From NCBI GenBank assembly GCA_025667525.1, contig CM046880.1, positions 592,509,895 through 592,573,894 on the forward strand: a DNA stretch of 64,000 nucleotides. The letters run 5' to 3'. Shown piece by piece: positions 25,201-35,662 of the stretch (its first letter is position 1; each line of letters starts with the position of its first letter). The position numbers and the translations under genes are program-made. Source of the DNA: Glebionis coronaria. Taxonomy: Eukaryota; Streptophyta; Magnoliopsida; Asterales; Asteraceae. Under the pieces are notes generated by a model. The model made no database searches. It was not told the DNA's origin and saw nothing but the letters and a program-made list of their open reading frames with translations.

Positions 25201-25650
25201 CGTGCTTGTCAGAAGAGCTATGTTGATAAACGTCGCAGAGATGTATCTTTCAACATAGGTGATCACGTTTTCCTCAAGGTATCACCTGCACGAGGAGTTA
25301 ACCATTTTGGAATCAGAGGAAAGCTCAGTCCTTGCTTCATCGGACCGTTCGACATCATAGAACGAGTTGGTGCCGTTTAGCGTTACCGCCTCAGCTATCA
25401 CACGTTCACAACGTGTTCCATGTGTCCTTACTCAGAGGATACAACTATCATCCAGTTCATGTTGTCCAATATCTACTTGATCAGATTCGAGAGTATCTTT
25501 CTTATGTTGAAGAACCCGAGAGAGTTCTTGAGCGACAAGATCGTGTTATGCGGAGGAAGACGATCCCTTTCGTCAAAATCTTCTGGAGGGATCATCTTGA
25601 GCGGGAAGCCACTTGGGAGACGGAGGAGTCTATACGGACTTCTTACTCTA
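22300..25650 (+). pseudogene. B3 protease-RT-RNase H-integrase, decayed
   Basis: Colinear with B2 pol. Protease reads LFDTR near 22405, so the catalytic DTG is lost. RT runs from SEFPDVF (22860) through a mutated YDDI motif (VFYDDIL, 23408). A stop near 22956 (tag in KDQL*EL, about 23014) and others at 23494-23496 and near 23527 interrupt it. The connection domain has an internal deletion near 23700 compared with B2 ([11 protein letters not shown] lost). RNase H and integrase are the best preserved of the three copies: one TAA near 24484, then an open stretch to 25380 containing SMDF, SDRDP and SEHTIQ. A short deletion near 25372 shifts the frame, and the chromodomain-like tail is clipped (TSYSNPG, about 25645). 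Inactive. Confidence 0.85.
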
Positions 25651-25707
25651 ATCCGGGTACGTTTTCTTTCAGTTTACGTTTCTCCAATTCGAGGACGAAT
25701 TGTTCTT

Positions 25708-25722
25708 TTAGAGGGGAAGAGT
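25708..25722 (+). other. Polypurine tract of B3
   Basis: ttagaggggaagagt is identical to the B1 tract and adjoins the LTR start TGTAAAAC. Confidence 0.75.
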
Positions 25723-28284
25723 TGTAAAACCCGCATTAAAAATCCTATGAACAGTACACGTGAACAGTAACTTATGAAAACATGATAAAATTTAAACTTT
25801 CCATTTATAATATTAATACACACGTCACGACATTAAATAACGAATAATCATAAGTATTATAAATGTGACACGATCACGAATACCAAATTCATGAATGTTA
25901 AATCACGAACATACAGGACTAATCATTTAGACACGAAAAAGTTACGGGTTTACCTTTGGTGGGCCCCATAGCCGCGGCAAGACAAGGGAGAAGGCCAAGT
26001 GGGCCTTTTGGCCCAAAACCAACTTTTATTAAAACACCAGGGGAAAAACAACTTCATTATTTTAGGTTTTACAAAATTTTGTTCTCTCTCCTTTTGTCTC
26101 TTGGTGCCGCCGGCTACAACAAACAAGAAGGGAAAACCGGACGATTTTTGTTACTTGTTATTTATTCGTGATCATCTCTTCGTTCTACACACGTTGGTAT
26201 AATCAAAACCCTTTTTATCTTATTTAATTTCTTATGTAATTCATATTTTAAATTAGTTAATCATCAAGAACATGTAAGAACAAACCTAAGATTAATTAAT
26301 TTCATGTCACGGGGTTGGCTTGGTGTGTGGTTGTGGTTCGGCCGAGACACCGAGACCCCAAATGGGGCTCGGCTTCGTTTCTTTCACCACCACCGAGAGT
26401 CTCAAGACTCTCGGCTTGGTTGGTTTTGGCTCGGACGCAACAAGAAACCCCGACCAAGGGTCAGGGTATGTTTAGGTTTGGTTTTGGTTCGGTTTGTGTG
26501 CACCGAGACACCATCGAGACCCCCAAAGGGGCTCGACCTGGTTTTGTTTGTTCGGATATGAGACCAAAAGGACCCCGACTTTAAGTCGGGGTATGTTTTG
26601 CATGTTTGTTAGTTTAGTTAGTGTCAACCAAGACCCCTCCAAGGTCTCGGTGGGAGTTTTGTATAGCTTATTTGGTTCGACTTATATAGAACACGGGCTC
26701 GGGATTCGAGTTTTTCATGGAAACTATTTTTAATGTCATGTTATACTAAACCTTAGGCTAAATTAATTTATTTAAATAATTCATGTATAACCTAAGGTAT
26801 TTTTACTTAGTCATTTAATTAAAACATGTATTTTAATTAAAATCATATAGCGTATAATTTAATTAATTAACCAGTTACTTAATTAATGAGCTATAACCAT
26901 GACTTGTATTGTACTATTTAAACTTTAATTATTATTTATAATCCAGCTTATTTCTAATTATGGAAACTTACTATTTTTGGAAACTTTCTATTTTTAGAAA
27001 CTTACTATTTATGGAAAACTGCTATTTTTAGAAAGTTACTTAGTATTACAATACAAGTATTATAATACACTAATACATGAGTAATACACAACAGAACATC
27101 AGAATAACTACAGTTAACACAGTAAACAGTAAAACATGACCTAATACGTATAACAAGCTAATAACACACGAAACCAGTAAAACACATGTAATTCAGACGA
27201 CTCATACACGTCCATATTTCTTATGTAGTGTTATCCGTCGAGGCGGGTTAGTCTTCATCGTTTTCCTTAGCTTCTACTGGACATAAGGTACGGATTTCCC
27301 GTCCTTCAGTAAGGACAATCTTTTCCTTCATTAGGATTTCCCGTATGCAGCCAACTGTTTTCCCTAGTAGTTACAGATTAAATGCTTATGTTATTAGTTA
27401 CCTTAGCCATATACATGCATGACCAGTTTCACCTAGTTATGGAGGTACCATAACCATAACACTAGAGGCACTAGTGTTATGACTTCACCACAACGGAGTG
27501 ATAGCTCATGGCGTCCCTTTTCAGTTATTTGGCCATTATATTATTATATTTTCATGTTGAGCGTATCGGTGCATCCTAGTTACATGTTTCAGTCAGGATT
27601 TCATGGTGAATATGGTGTGTGCCTTGCATCATTCACAAGGAGCTGATCCCTCCTACCCACTTACTAGTTAATTAGAGGCATCCCCTCTAATTTGCATGAC
27701 GAGGTCACCCCTCCAAGTATTCATGCTCGTTGTTGACCTCATGACCTATATTGGCTATTTTGGTACATTAACTAATACAGATTTTCATAAGTAACATAAG
27801 CTATGTTTTCAGAACTAAAACCAGTTAACATGACAGACAACTAGGTTTTCCAGGACTTATTCTTTTCCGCTGCTATTCATGCTTTATGCTCTTTATATGT
27901 TATCATATTCTATGTCTTCCATGTTTTATTATATATCCGTGCACTGAGCGTTACGCTCAGCCGTCTACTTTTCCATGTTCCCAACGGTAGGTACCCAAGG
28001 ACGCAAGTAGGAACTCCAGAGTATGTGCATTCGGATTGGAAGCTATCCGGCCTCTTTTACATTATGCATTTATTCCTAATTTATCATACTTTACTTCTTT
28101 TGGACATTGTTTTGTCCTTTCCATTTACAGTACTTATATTGCTTGTGTGTGAGTTACTAGACTACCGATGTTTGATACCGGTATTTCTATTTATGGTCAT
28201 GAATGTTTAGACATTTACCTTGCATGCTTTGATGACACGCTAGAATTTACTGTAGCATCCCATCTTAACAAATGGGGTGTTATA
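25723..28284 (+). repeat. 3' LTR of B3, right end of the array (2562 bp)
   Basis: It begins TGTAAAACCCGC and ends GGTGTTATA, with the terminal CA mutated to TA. The hairpin block is at 26304-26660. The next bases (28285 on, atgat) belong to the copia D reading frame and are the expected right copy of the array's target duplication. Confidence 0.8.
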
Positions 28285-30100
28285 ATGATACTTATGGTGA
28301 AACAACCACATAGAACGAACCACATTTGCACCCGTAGGTCGTGGTACAAGAACCCATGTATTATTTTTAATTAACGCATTATATTCATGATACATAGCAT
28401 CCCGTAATTGCAGATCTTTGAGAGCAAGAAAAGGTGACTTATGAACATGAGACACATTAGATACATGTAAGGACATACGTTGAGTGGATTTAACGGTACC
28501 AACTTGAGCGCGAGTGACCATAGGGTGAGTACGAGTAGGGTTATTTGCGTTTTGAACATGGTTATTCAAAGTTGTATTACAGGGTTGAATAGGCGTATTA
28601 CTGGTGTGAGATGGGGTGATAAGGGATTCGGTTTGGCCATTGGAGGGAGGAGTCCCATTAGTGTTAGTTTGAGGTGGGGGAGTATGGGCCTCATTCGGAT
28701 GAAATTGAGGTTGAGGTGATGTGGTTTGGGTATTAATTTTTGATGTGAACTAGGAGTTAGGTAAAGTTGGTGTTAGATTTAGTGAAGGTGTATTTATAGA
28801 GTGTAGGAAGTGTTTAGTAGTGGTAGATGAAGAGGTGTCAAGAAATTCATAGGATGGGGGGTGAGGTGGATGTTATGGAATCATAAGGGAACTGGGTTTC
28901 ATCAAACGTGACATGTCGCGAAAGTATGATTTTGTTGGTGGTTAAGTTTAGACACCGATAACCCCGATGATACGCGGGATTGCCCAAGAAAATACATGGT
29001 GTTGCACGAGGGGGCGAGTTTGTGTGGTGAGTAAAGGTGAGGGTAGCAAAGACACCCAAAAATGCGAAGACGAGAATAATCGGGATCTCGCTTAAACAAT
29101 TTCTTAGATGGTATGTCATTATTAATGGCGGAATATGGTAAAAGGTTACGTAAATATGCAGACATATGAAGGGCCTCGACCCAAAATGTAGGTGGAATAC
29201 GGGCTTGAAATAAGAGGGTACGAATCATGTTGTTAATGGTACGAATCATGCGCTCCGATTTTCCATTTTGTTGTGATATTTTGGGGCAAAAAAACCGGAT
29301 TTGAATGCCATGAGTAGCAAATAAGGTTAGGCGATTGTTATTATCAAACTCACCGCCATGGTCACATTGAAATGCATTTAAATCACATTTAAACTGGTTT
29401 TTAACGTATGATCGAAAATGAACAAACTTTTGAAACACTTCAGATTTATTTTTTAACAGGTAAATCCACAAGTAATGTGAGTAATGATCTAAAAATAACA
29501 CATAGTATTTAAACCCACTTGCACTAACAATAGGAGATGTCCAAATATCCGAATGAATAATTTCAAAACATCGAGAAACATTAGAAATGGAACTAGAAAT
29601 GGAAGTCACACATGTTTTCCAAGCTGACAAGCATGACAAAGATGTGGAGACTTCTCTTTATTACACAAAATAGAGTTACTAGACACAAGAGATCATAGCA
29701 CTTCTTCGCCAGGGTGACCAAGACGTTGATGCCACATAGACGGACTGATAGAAAGCAATACACTAGGTATAGGTGAAGGCGAGGTCATAGGATAGATATC
29801 GCCCGAGCTGTCACATCTGAGGAGGATATGGCGAGTCTAGAAATCCTTCACAGAAAAGGCAAACTCATCAAATTCAACAGGACATTTATTATCCCTAGTA
29901 AACTGACGCACATAAATGAGATTTTTAATGATATTAGGGGTAACGAGAAAGTTATGTAAGTATAAAGGACGAGAAAGAGTGGGCAAGATGCTATGACCCT
30001 TATTGGTGACGGGTGAATAGTACATAAATTACGTGTATCAGAATTGAGATGAGAGGATGCACATGTGTCCATATTCTATGTGGGGTCTTGCAAAGTTATG
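28285..30100 (-). pseudogene. Element D protease-integrase-RT start, frameshifted
   Basis: Reading leftward from 30100: a retropepsin motif near 30072-30050 as DTCASSHL (G of DTG replaced by C); the rest of protease and linker in a second frame (LHNFLVTPNIIKNLIYVRQF, 30025-29837); a damaged pre-integrase stretch; the integrase core (29639-28902) with HSDIW, CDHGGEF and SQQNGKSER giving D, D and E; its C-terminal part in a shifted frame (FLGNPAYHRGYRC, 29119-28847); a low-complexity linker; and the RT start (ALKDLQLRDAMYHEYNALIKNNTW, 28569-28285), cut at FHHKYH by the B array. At least three frameshifts and a lost protease residue make it inactive. Confidence 0.85.
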
Positions 30101-30105
30101 GTACT
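30101..30105. repeat. Target-site duplication gtact, left of element E
   Basis: The matching copy is at 39257-39261. Joining the two flanks at this point rebuilds the copia D gag-protease reading frame. Confidence 0.85.
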
Positions 30106-31647
30106 TAATAAGTGTGAAAACACTTATCCTTTTACCACTTATTTCCAATAATAACAGGACCAAAACGTGTATTTCATGTCGTAAAAGTCGGAATTATGCG
30201 TGGTTTGTGTTTTATTGTATTTCAGGATAAAAATATGAAAAAGGAAAAAACGCGGGCTTTCACGGGCTTTTAGCGAAGAAAAAGACAAAAGACAAAGTCA
30301 AAAGATCAAAAGTGCAAGAAGAACGGAAGTCGAAGGCCTATTCTGAAGATTTATCGAAGAAAAAGTCTAAAGACGAAGTTTAATAAAGTCGAGGAACTAA
30401 GTCTAAGTAAAGAAGAAAATTATAAGACGAGTTCAATTTATATCGACAAATCCCGAGACGACGTCGAGAAAAGACAAAGAATTTAAATCGAGTCGAGACG
30501 AGAAGAAAGAAAGAAGGAAGCACAAACACTTAGCCTCCCCCACCTCCTATATATACCCTCCTAATGTGTCATTAGGAGGGTGTTAGTTAGTGTTAGTTTA
30601 TTAGTTCATTTTCAATTTTTGTAATTTTTATTTTTAGAGAGAAAAAGTGTCTAACTTTCTCTCACTAGGAAAACTTCATCTTTTATTTCTTTCTTGTTTG
30701 AATCTAATCTTTACTTTTTAAAAGTTTAATCTTGTATTGATCTTAATCTTCTTCTACCTTTCTTTATTTTTGAGTAGTTTTTTATTCGTGATAATCCTTG
30801 ATCTTGTTTGATCTTATTGTTTGTGCTTAAAAAGTTTATCTTTTTGTTCATCTATAAGTTTTTATACGATTTGAGCTTTGAGCTTACCATGCTTTTTGGC
30901 TTACTTTGTATTTAGCTTATTTATTTTGTAGTTTTCTTAAAAGTTTCATCTTTTTAAGGTTGTTTTAAAAGGTTTGCTTATTTAAAGTTTTGAAAGTTTC
31001 TTATTCGTTCTTATTGAGCTCTTTTCATTATAAGTTTTGTAAGGTTTCGGTTTGAGCTTATTAAAAAGTAGCTTATTGACTTGCTTATTACGAATTTCAT
31101 TCCGTCGGAAAAGGGTTTACCCTTTCCGACTGTTATTCCGACGCTGCCATCGGAAAAGGGTTTTGGATTCCGACGGTTATTCCGATTGGGATTCCGACGG
31201 TGGTGATTATTTGTTATTCCGACAGTTTTCTCTTTTTATATATTTAGAGAGTGTAGTCCGATAACCATTATTCCGACAGTTTTCTATGTTCAGTATTCCG
31301 ATGCTTTTGTAGTTATTCCGACATGATTACTTTTGACTCATTCCGACGTATTTTCCGATCAACATTCCGATGGGATTCCGATCATGGGTATTCCGATGAA
31401 TTTAAATTTTTACTTTTACAAAGTTTTAAGTTTTAAGTTCACTTTTAAGTTTTTAATCATTTATTTTTAACTCGTAATTTTTAGCTCTTATTTTTACACA
31501 ACGACATTTTCATATTTGCTTTTAGTTTAAAATAGATAATCAAACCCTTTTATTTTCCACCAAGAACGACTGAGTCGCACGATTAACCTTTTTCAATTCG
31601 AATCGAGACGAGACGATAACTTTTTACATACAAAATCCCAGTTATTA
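30106..31647 (+). repeat. 5' LTR of element E (1542 bp)
   Basis: It begins taataagtgtg and ends cccagttatta, matching 37704-39256. It has a pair of short inverted ends (taataa/ttatta). The 3' part (31090-31400) is packed with ATTCCGA-type motifs. A Lys-rich open stretch near 30240-30380 is present in both LTRs but has no start context and is taken as chance. Confidence 0.85.
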
Positions 31648-32193
31648 AACGGCGCCACCCTTTCCGACTGTTATTCCGACGCTGCCATCGGAAAAGCGAT
31701 TTGTATTCCGACAGTTATTCCGATTGGGATTCCGGTGGAGGTGATTATTTGTTATTCCGACAGTTTTCTCTTTTTATATATTCAGAGAGTGTTTTCCGAT
31801 AACCATTATTCCGACAGTTTTCTATGTTCAGTATTCCGATGCTTTTGTAGTTATTCCGACAGGATTACTTATGACTCATTCCGACGTATTTTCCGATCAA
31901 CATTCCGATGGGATTCCGATCATGGGTATTCCGATGAATTTAAGTTTTTAGTTTTACAAAGTTTTAAGTTTTAAGTTCACTTTTAAGTTTTTAAGTTTTT
32001 AATCATTTATTTTTAACTCGTAATTTTTAGATTTTATTTTTACACAACGACATTTTCATATTTTCTTTTAGTTTAAAATAGATAATCAAACCCTTTTATT
32101 TTCCACCAAGAACGACTGAGTCCCACGATTAACCTTTTTCAATTCGAATCGAGACGAGACGATAACTTTTTACATACAAAATCCCAGTTATTA
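31648..32193 (+). repeat. Partial LTR duplication in element E with a relic primer-binding site
   Basis: After the first LTR end come aacggcgcc (31648-31656), a damaged primer-binding site, and then a second copy of the last ~530 bp of the LTR (31657-32193 corresponds to 31119-31647). The repeat unit is 538 bp, with the breakpoint inside the primer-binding site. The 3' LTR has only one copy. Confidence 0.85.
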
Positions 32194-32195
32194 AA

Positions 32196-32210
32196 TGGCG
32201 CCGCTGCCGG
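32196..32210 (+). other. Primer-binding site of element E (tRNA-Asp type)
   Basis: tggcgccgctgccgg follows the LTR end by 2 bp. Athila-group elements use a tRNA-Asp site of the form TGGCGCCGTTGCCGG; one base differs here. Confidence 0.8.
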
Positions 32211-32417
32211 CTCTTTTCGTGAAGATTAACGGTTTTTAGTGAGAGACGCGTTGGATTTTGGGATCCGTTCACTCCTGAACGTTATTTTTCTTGTCTAATT
32301 TTCAAAAAATTTAAAAAATCCATAAAAATTAAAAAATTTCAACCAAACAAAAAATAGAAAAACATAAAAAACCAAAAATATTTATTGTCTATCTTTCTTT
32401 TCCTTTTGTAGGTGTGT

Positions 32418-35400
32418 ATGCGTACCCGTGCTCGTAAGAAGTAAGCAACTCAAGCCAAAGTCGAAACTCAACCTATTGTCGCCATGGACAATCGACCAAT
32501 GATCGAGATTTTGTAATCGCATGTAGAGGGCAACACCGATGCTATTGTCATACCCGAGATTGGAGCCAACAACTTTGAGCTCAAATCCGGCTTCATTCAA
32601 ATGGTCTCTGCTCAACCATTCTTGGGGCGTACAGTTAATGATCCTCATGACCATATCAAAAGGTTTCTTCAACTCAATAATACGGTCAAGTTTAATGGGG
32701 TTTCACAAGAGGTAATTCGCTTGCAACTTTTTCCTTTCTCCTTAGAGGGACAAGCCCGACATTGGCTTGATAAGGAACCGCCACAAAGTATTCTTACGTG
32801 GTCGGATTTAGAGACCAAATTCATCAACTACTTTTTCCCACCCTCACGTACTGCCGCTTCGCGGAATGAAATCATTAACTTTGAACAAAAGTACGGTGAG
32901 ACAATTAGTGAATCTTGGGACCGTTTTAAGGAACTTTTAAGAAAGTGTCCACAGCATGGTTTCACAAAAGTGCATCAAATTAATACTTTTTACAATGATT
33001 TAAGCATGAATGACCAAGATTCACTAAATAGTGCCTCGGGGGGTAACATTTTGGTTAAGTCTTCTAATGCCGCGTGGGATATTATTGAGAATAAGTCTAG
33101 AGTGCAAACTAAAAGTGTTCGGGCTAATGTGGCTAGTGCTAGTACTAGTGACACCGACAAGAGACTTGATAAGCTTACTTTGGTTGTTGAAGCACTTGCT
33201 TTACAATCCGTTAACAATGCCAAAAACAACAATGCTCTTAATATAACTTGTGAAACTTGTGGTGGGCCACACTCTTATGCTAATTGTGATAAAGCTTATG
33301 ATCAATCTTACGGGGAAGTGTATTCTTACAACAACACCGAGAGAGTTCATTTCAGGCCTAATGTCGATGTTAATCACTTGTCTTACAACTCGACAAATTA
33401 CTTGGCTCCACCCGGTTTTCAGCAGAGACCTCACCCACCCACCCATAACAACCAAGGGCCACCTAGAGCAAATGTGAGGGGCTCAAATGCAAATCAGGGA
33501 AACTATCACATGCAAAATCAAGGCTTTCCAAACCAAGGTTTCAATCCTCAAGGTTTTCCACCATATCACTAATACCCAAACCAAGGTTTTCAACAACAAG
33601 GGTTCAATTTACCTCATCCGCCAATGGACTTGGTTTTGCAAAAATTGAATGAACATGAGAAAATAATGCAAGCAATGCAAGAATCCAATAGACAAATGTA
33701 AGAGTCCACGGATAGGATATTCATTCAAATGTTACAAACCCTTCGTCCCCAAGGTGCTCTTCTATCTACAACCGAAACAAACCCTAGAGCTAATGTGAGT
33801 GCTATTACTACACGAAGTGGAGCAACTCTAGTAGGACCTTCTACCCCTCCTCCCGTTACTCCATCTACACCTCCTCCACCTCCATTTATTCCTCCTACTA
33901 CCACGCCTAGTACTAGTTCTCCATTACCGTCTCCACCTCTTAATGAAGAAGTACCTAAACAAAACCCTCCACCAACCCCACCTTCCACCTCTAAACCTTC
34001 TACTTCTCAACCCTCAACATCTCAACCTTTACCTGCTACACCTACACCACCTAAACCCAACATCCCTTATCCTTTTCGGTTAGACAAGTGCAAATTGCTT
34101 ACAAAAGAGGATTCTCAAGTTACTTCCTTTTTTAGGACAATTTCCCAAATGAATTTCAACATAAGCCTTGTTGAAGCACTTGTCCAAATGCCGAAATTTG
34201 TCAAAGCATTCAAGGAATTGCTTAACAAGAAGGAAAAGATGGCTGAGTTTGTCAACACACGCTTAAATGAAAACTGTTCTGCAGTCATTCTTAAAGAACT
34301 TCCGGAAAAACTTGGAGATCTCGGTCATTTCGTGTTGCCTTAAATTTTTAACAAAGTTGAAGAATTTACTGCCTTAGCTGATCTCGGGGCAAGTATAAAT
34401 TTGATGCCTTTAAGTGTTTGGAAAAAGTTATCATTACCCGATCTTACACCAACAAAGATGACTCTTGAGCTAGCAAATCGAACTCTCCCTTACCCCGTTG
34501 GTATTGCCAAAGATGTGTTTGTTAAAGTTGGTACCTTCACGTTTCCGGTCGACTTTGTTGTTGTTGATTATGAAATGGACCCCCGTATTTAGTTAATACT
34601 TGGACGACCATTCTTGAGAACCGGAAAAGCCTTAGTCGATGTTGCCGAAGGTGGACTCATTCTAAGAGTCGGGAATGATGCACAAGTGTTTAAAATGGGG
34701 AAGATCACAAATAAATCCAATGGAAGAGAATCAGCGAATATGATTAATGTGCTTCAAGACGAGCTTGATACAAATACTTGTGAAAGTAAAAAGCTTGATG
34801 ATTTGTCGTCTACAACAATCCTCTTTTTGATTCTTGCTATGATAATCCACTTTTCCAAGATGATGTGGATGATTCTGTCTCAAATTTAGATCCTCCACCA
34901 ATATATGATGCCCCACCAATTCATGAGTCTCCGCCAATCAATGATGACTATGATGATGATTTTAGTTCTGACATGGATGATTCTGATGATTTTGTTTCAG
35001 AGTATAAAGACATGCCAACTTATGATGATTTTGATGATGTTGATACTTTATCGAGTGATTCTTCAAATGATGACCTTGTTCCTACTTTTGATGAAGATCC
35101 TCCACCACCAATGCTTGATCCTACTTTGGATGACTACTCATTTGAGGAAGACTTTGCTACTTTTCTCAATACTTACTTCCCCAATGAGAATGATTCTCCT
35201 CCTTTAGACTTTGATGATGTTCTTTATCCTCCTTCGGATATTAAGAAACCCGTTTCAAAGGAGAAGAAGCCGGAAGACACCGATATCCGTAGTACCTATG
35301 TCTTGACACCTCTTTATCCACCTTCTGAGGATGAGATTGTGAGATTTATGAGTGGATCTTATTCAAGGTCGACTGAGCCTGAGTGTTATTTTCCCCTAAA

Positions 35401-35662
35401 GGAAAAGGAGTTCGATCCCGGTATTGCAATTTTTAAGCCATCTCAGTATCCATCTGATGAAATAAAAGGAAAGATTTTTGGAACTTATGGAGATATGCTT
35501 ACACTTCATCCTACTGTCTACCATCGTGCTCAACCTTTGCTTAAGGGAACCTTGCCTACTCTTCTTTGGCTTGCCTTGTTCGCCTTAAGCTTGTGCTATT
35601 TGATGGACGAAAACCATGTATTTGATCCCGGTGGATGTTCTTCAAGCTTCTTACCATGCTAA
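32418..35662 (+). pseudogene. Element E gag-protease with acidic tail, several stops
   Basis: The frame starts at ATG 32418 (MRTRARKK). Gag has FPFSLEGQARHWL (about 32736) and FFPPSRT, typical of Athila gag, with a CX2CX3HX4C knuckle CETCGGPHSYANC (33249-33287). A Gln/Pro-rich region and a Thr/Pro/Ser-rich linker (33820-34060) follow. Protease-like DLGASINLMP is near 34380 and ILGRPFL near 34596. The last part (34820-35662) is very acidic, rich in Asp, Pro and Ser, and ends with a hydrophobic stretch (LLWLALFALSLCYL, about 35570). Stops: TAA 32442, TAA about 32514, TAA 33570, TAA about 33702, TAA 34341, TAG 34590. One frameshift near 34810 separates the acidic part from protease. The element could only have moved using enzymes from another Athila. 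Confidence 0.85.

Larger units (their letters stand above)
7336..28284 (+). mobile_element. Elements B1-B2-B3: tandem Ty3/gypsy array sharing LTRs
   Basis: The order is integrase tail of B1, LTR (8624-11132), internal region B2, LTR (16466-18980), internal region B3, LTR (25723-28284), all in the same orientation. Each of the first two LTRs has a polypurine tract on its left and a tRNA-Met-type primer-binding site on its right, so each serves as 3' LTR for one unit and 5' LTR for the next. The period is about 7.8 kb once the 1.5-kb copia fragment in B3 is discounted. The right end abuts the RT reading frame of copia element D. The copies differ by many substitutions, so an assembly duplication is unlikely. 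Confidence 0.85.

Noticed and set aside
28240..28719. + strand frames around 28480-28719
   Set aside because: Antisense shadow of the copia D integrase-RT linker.
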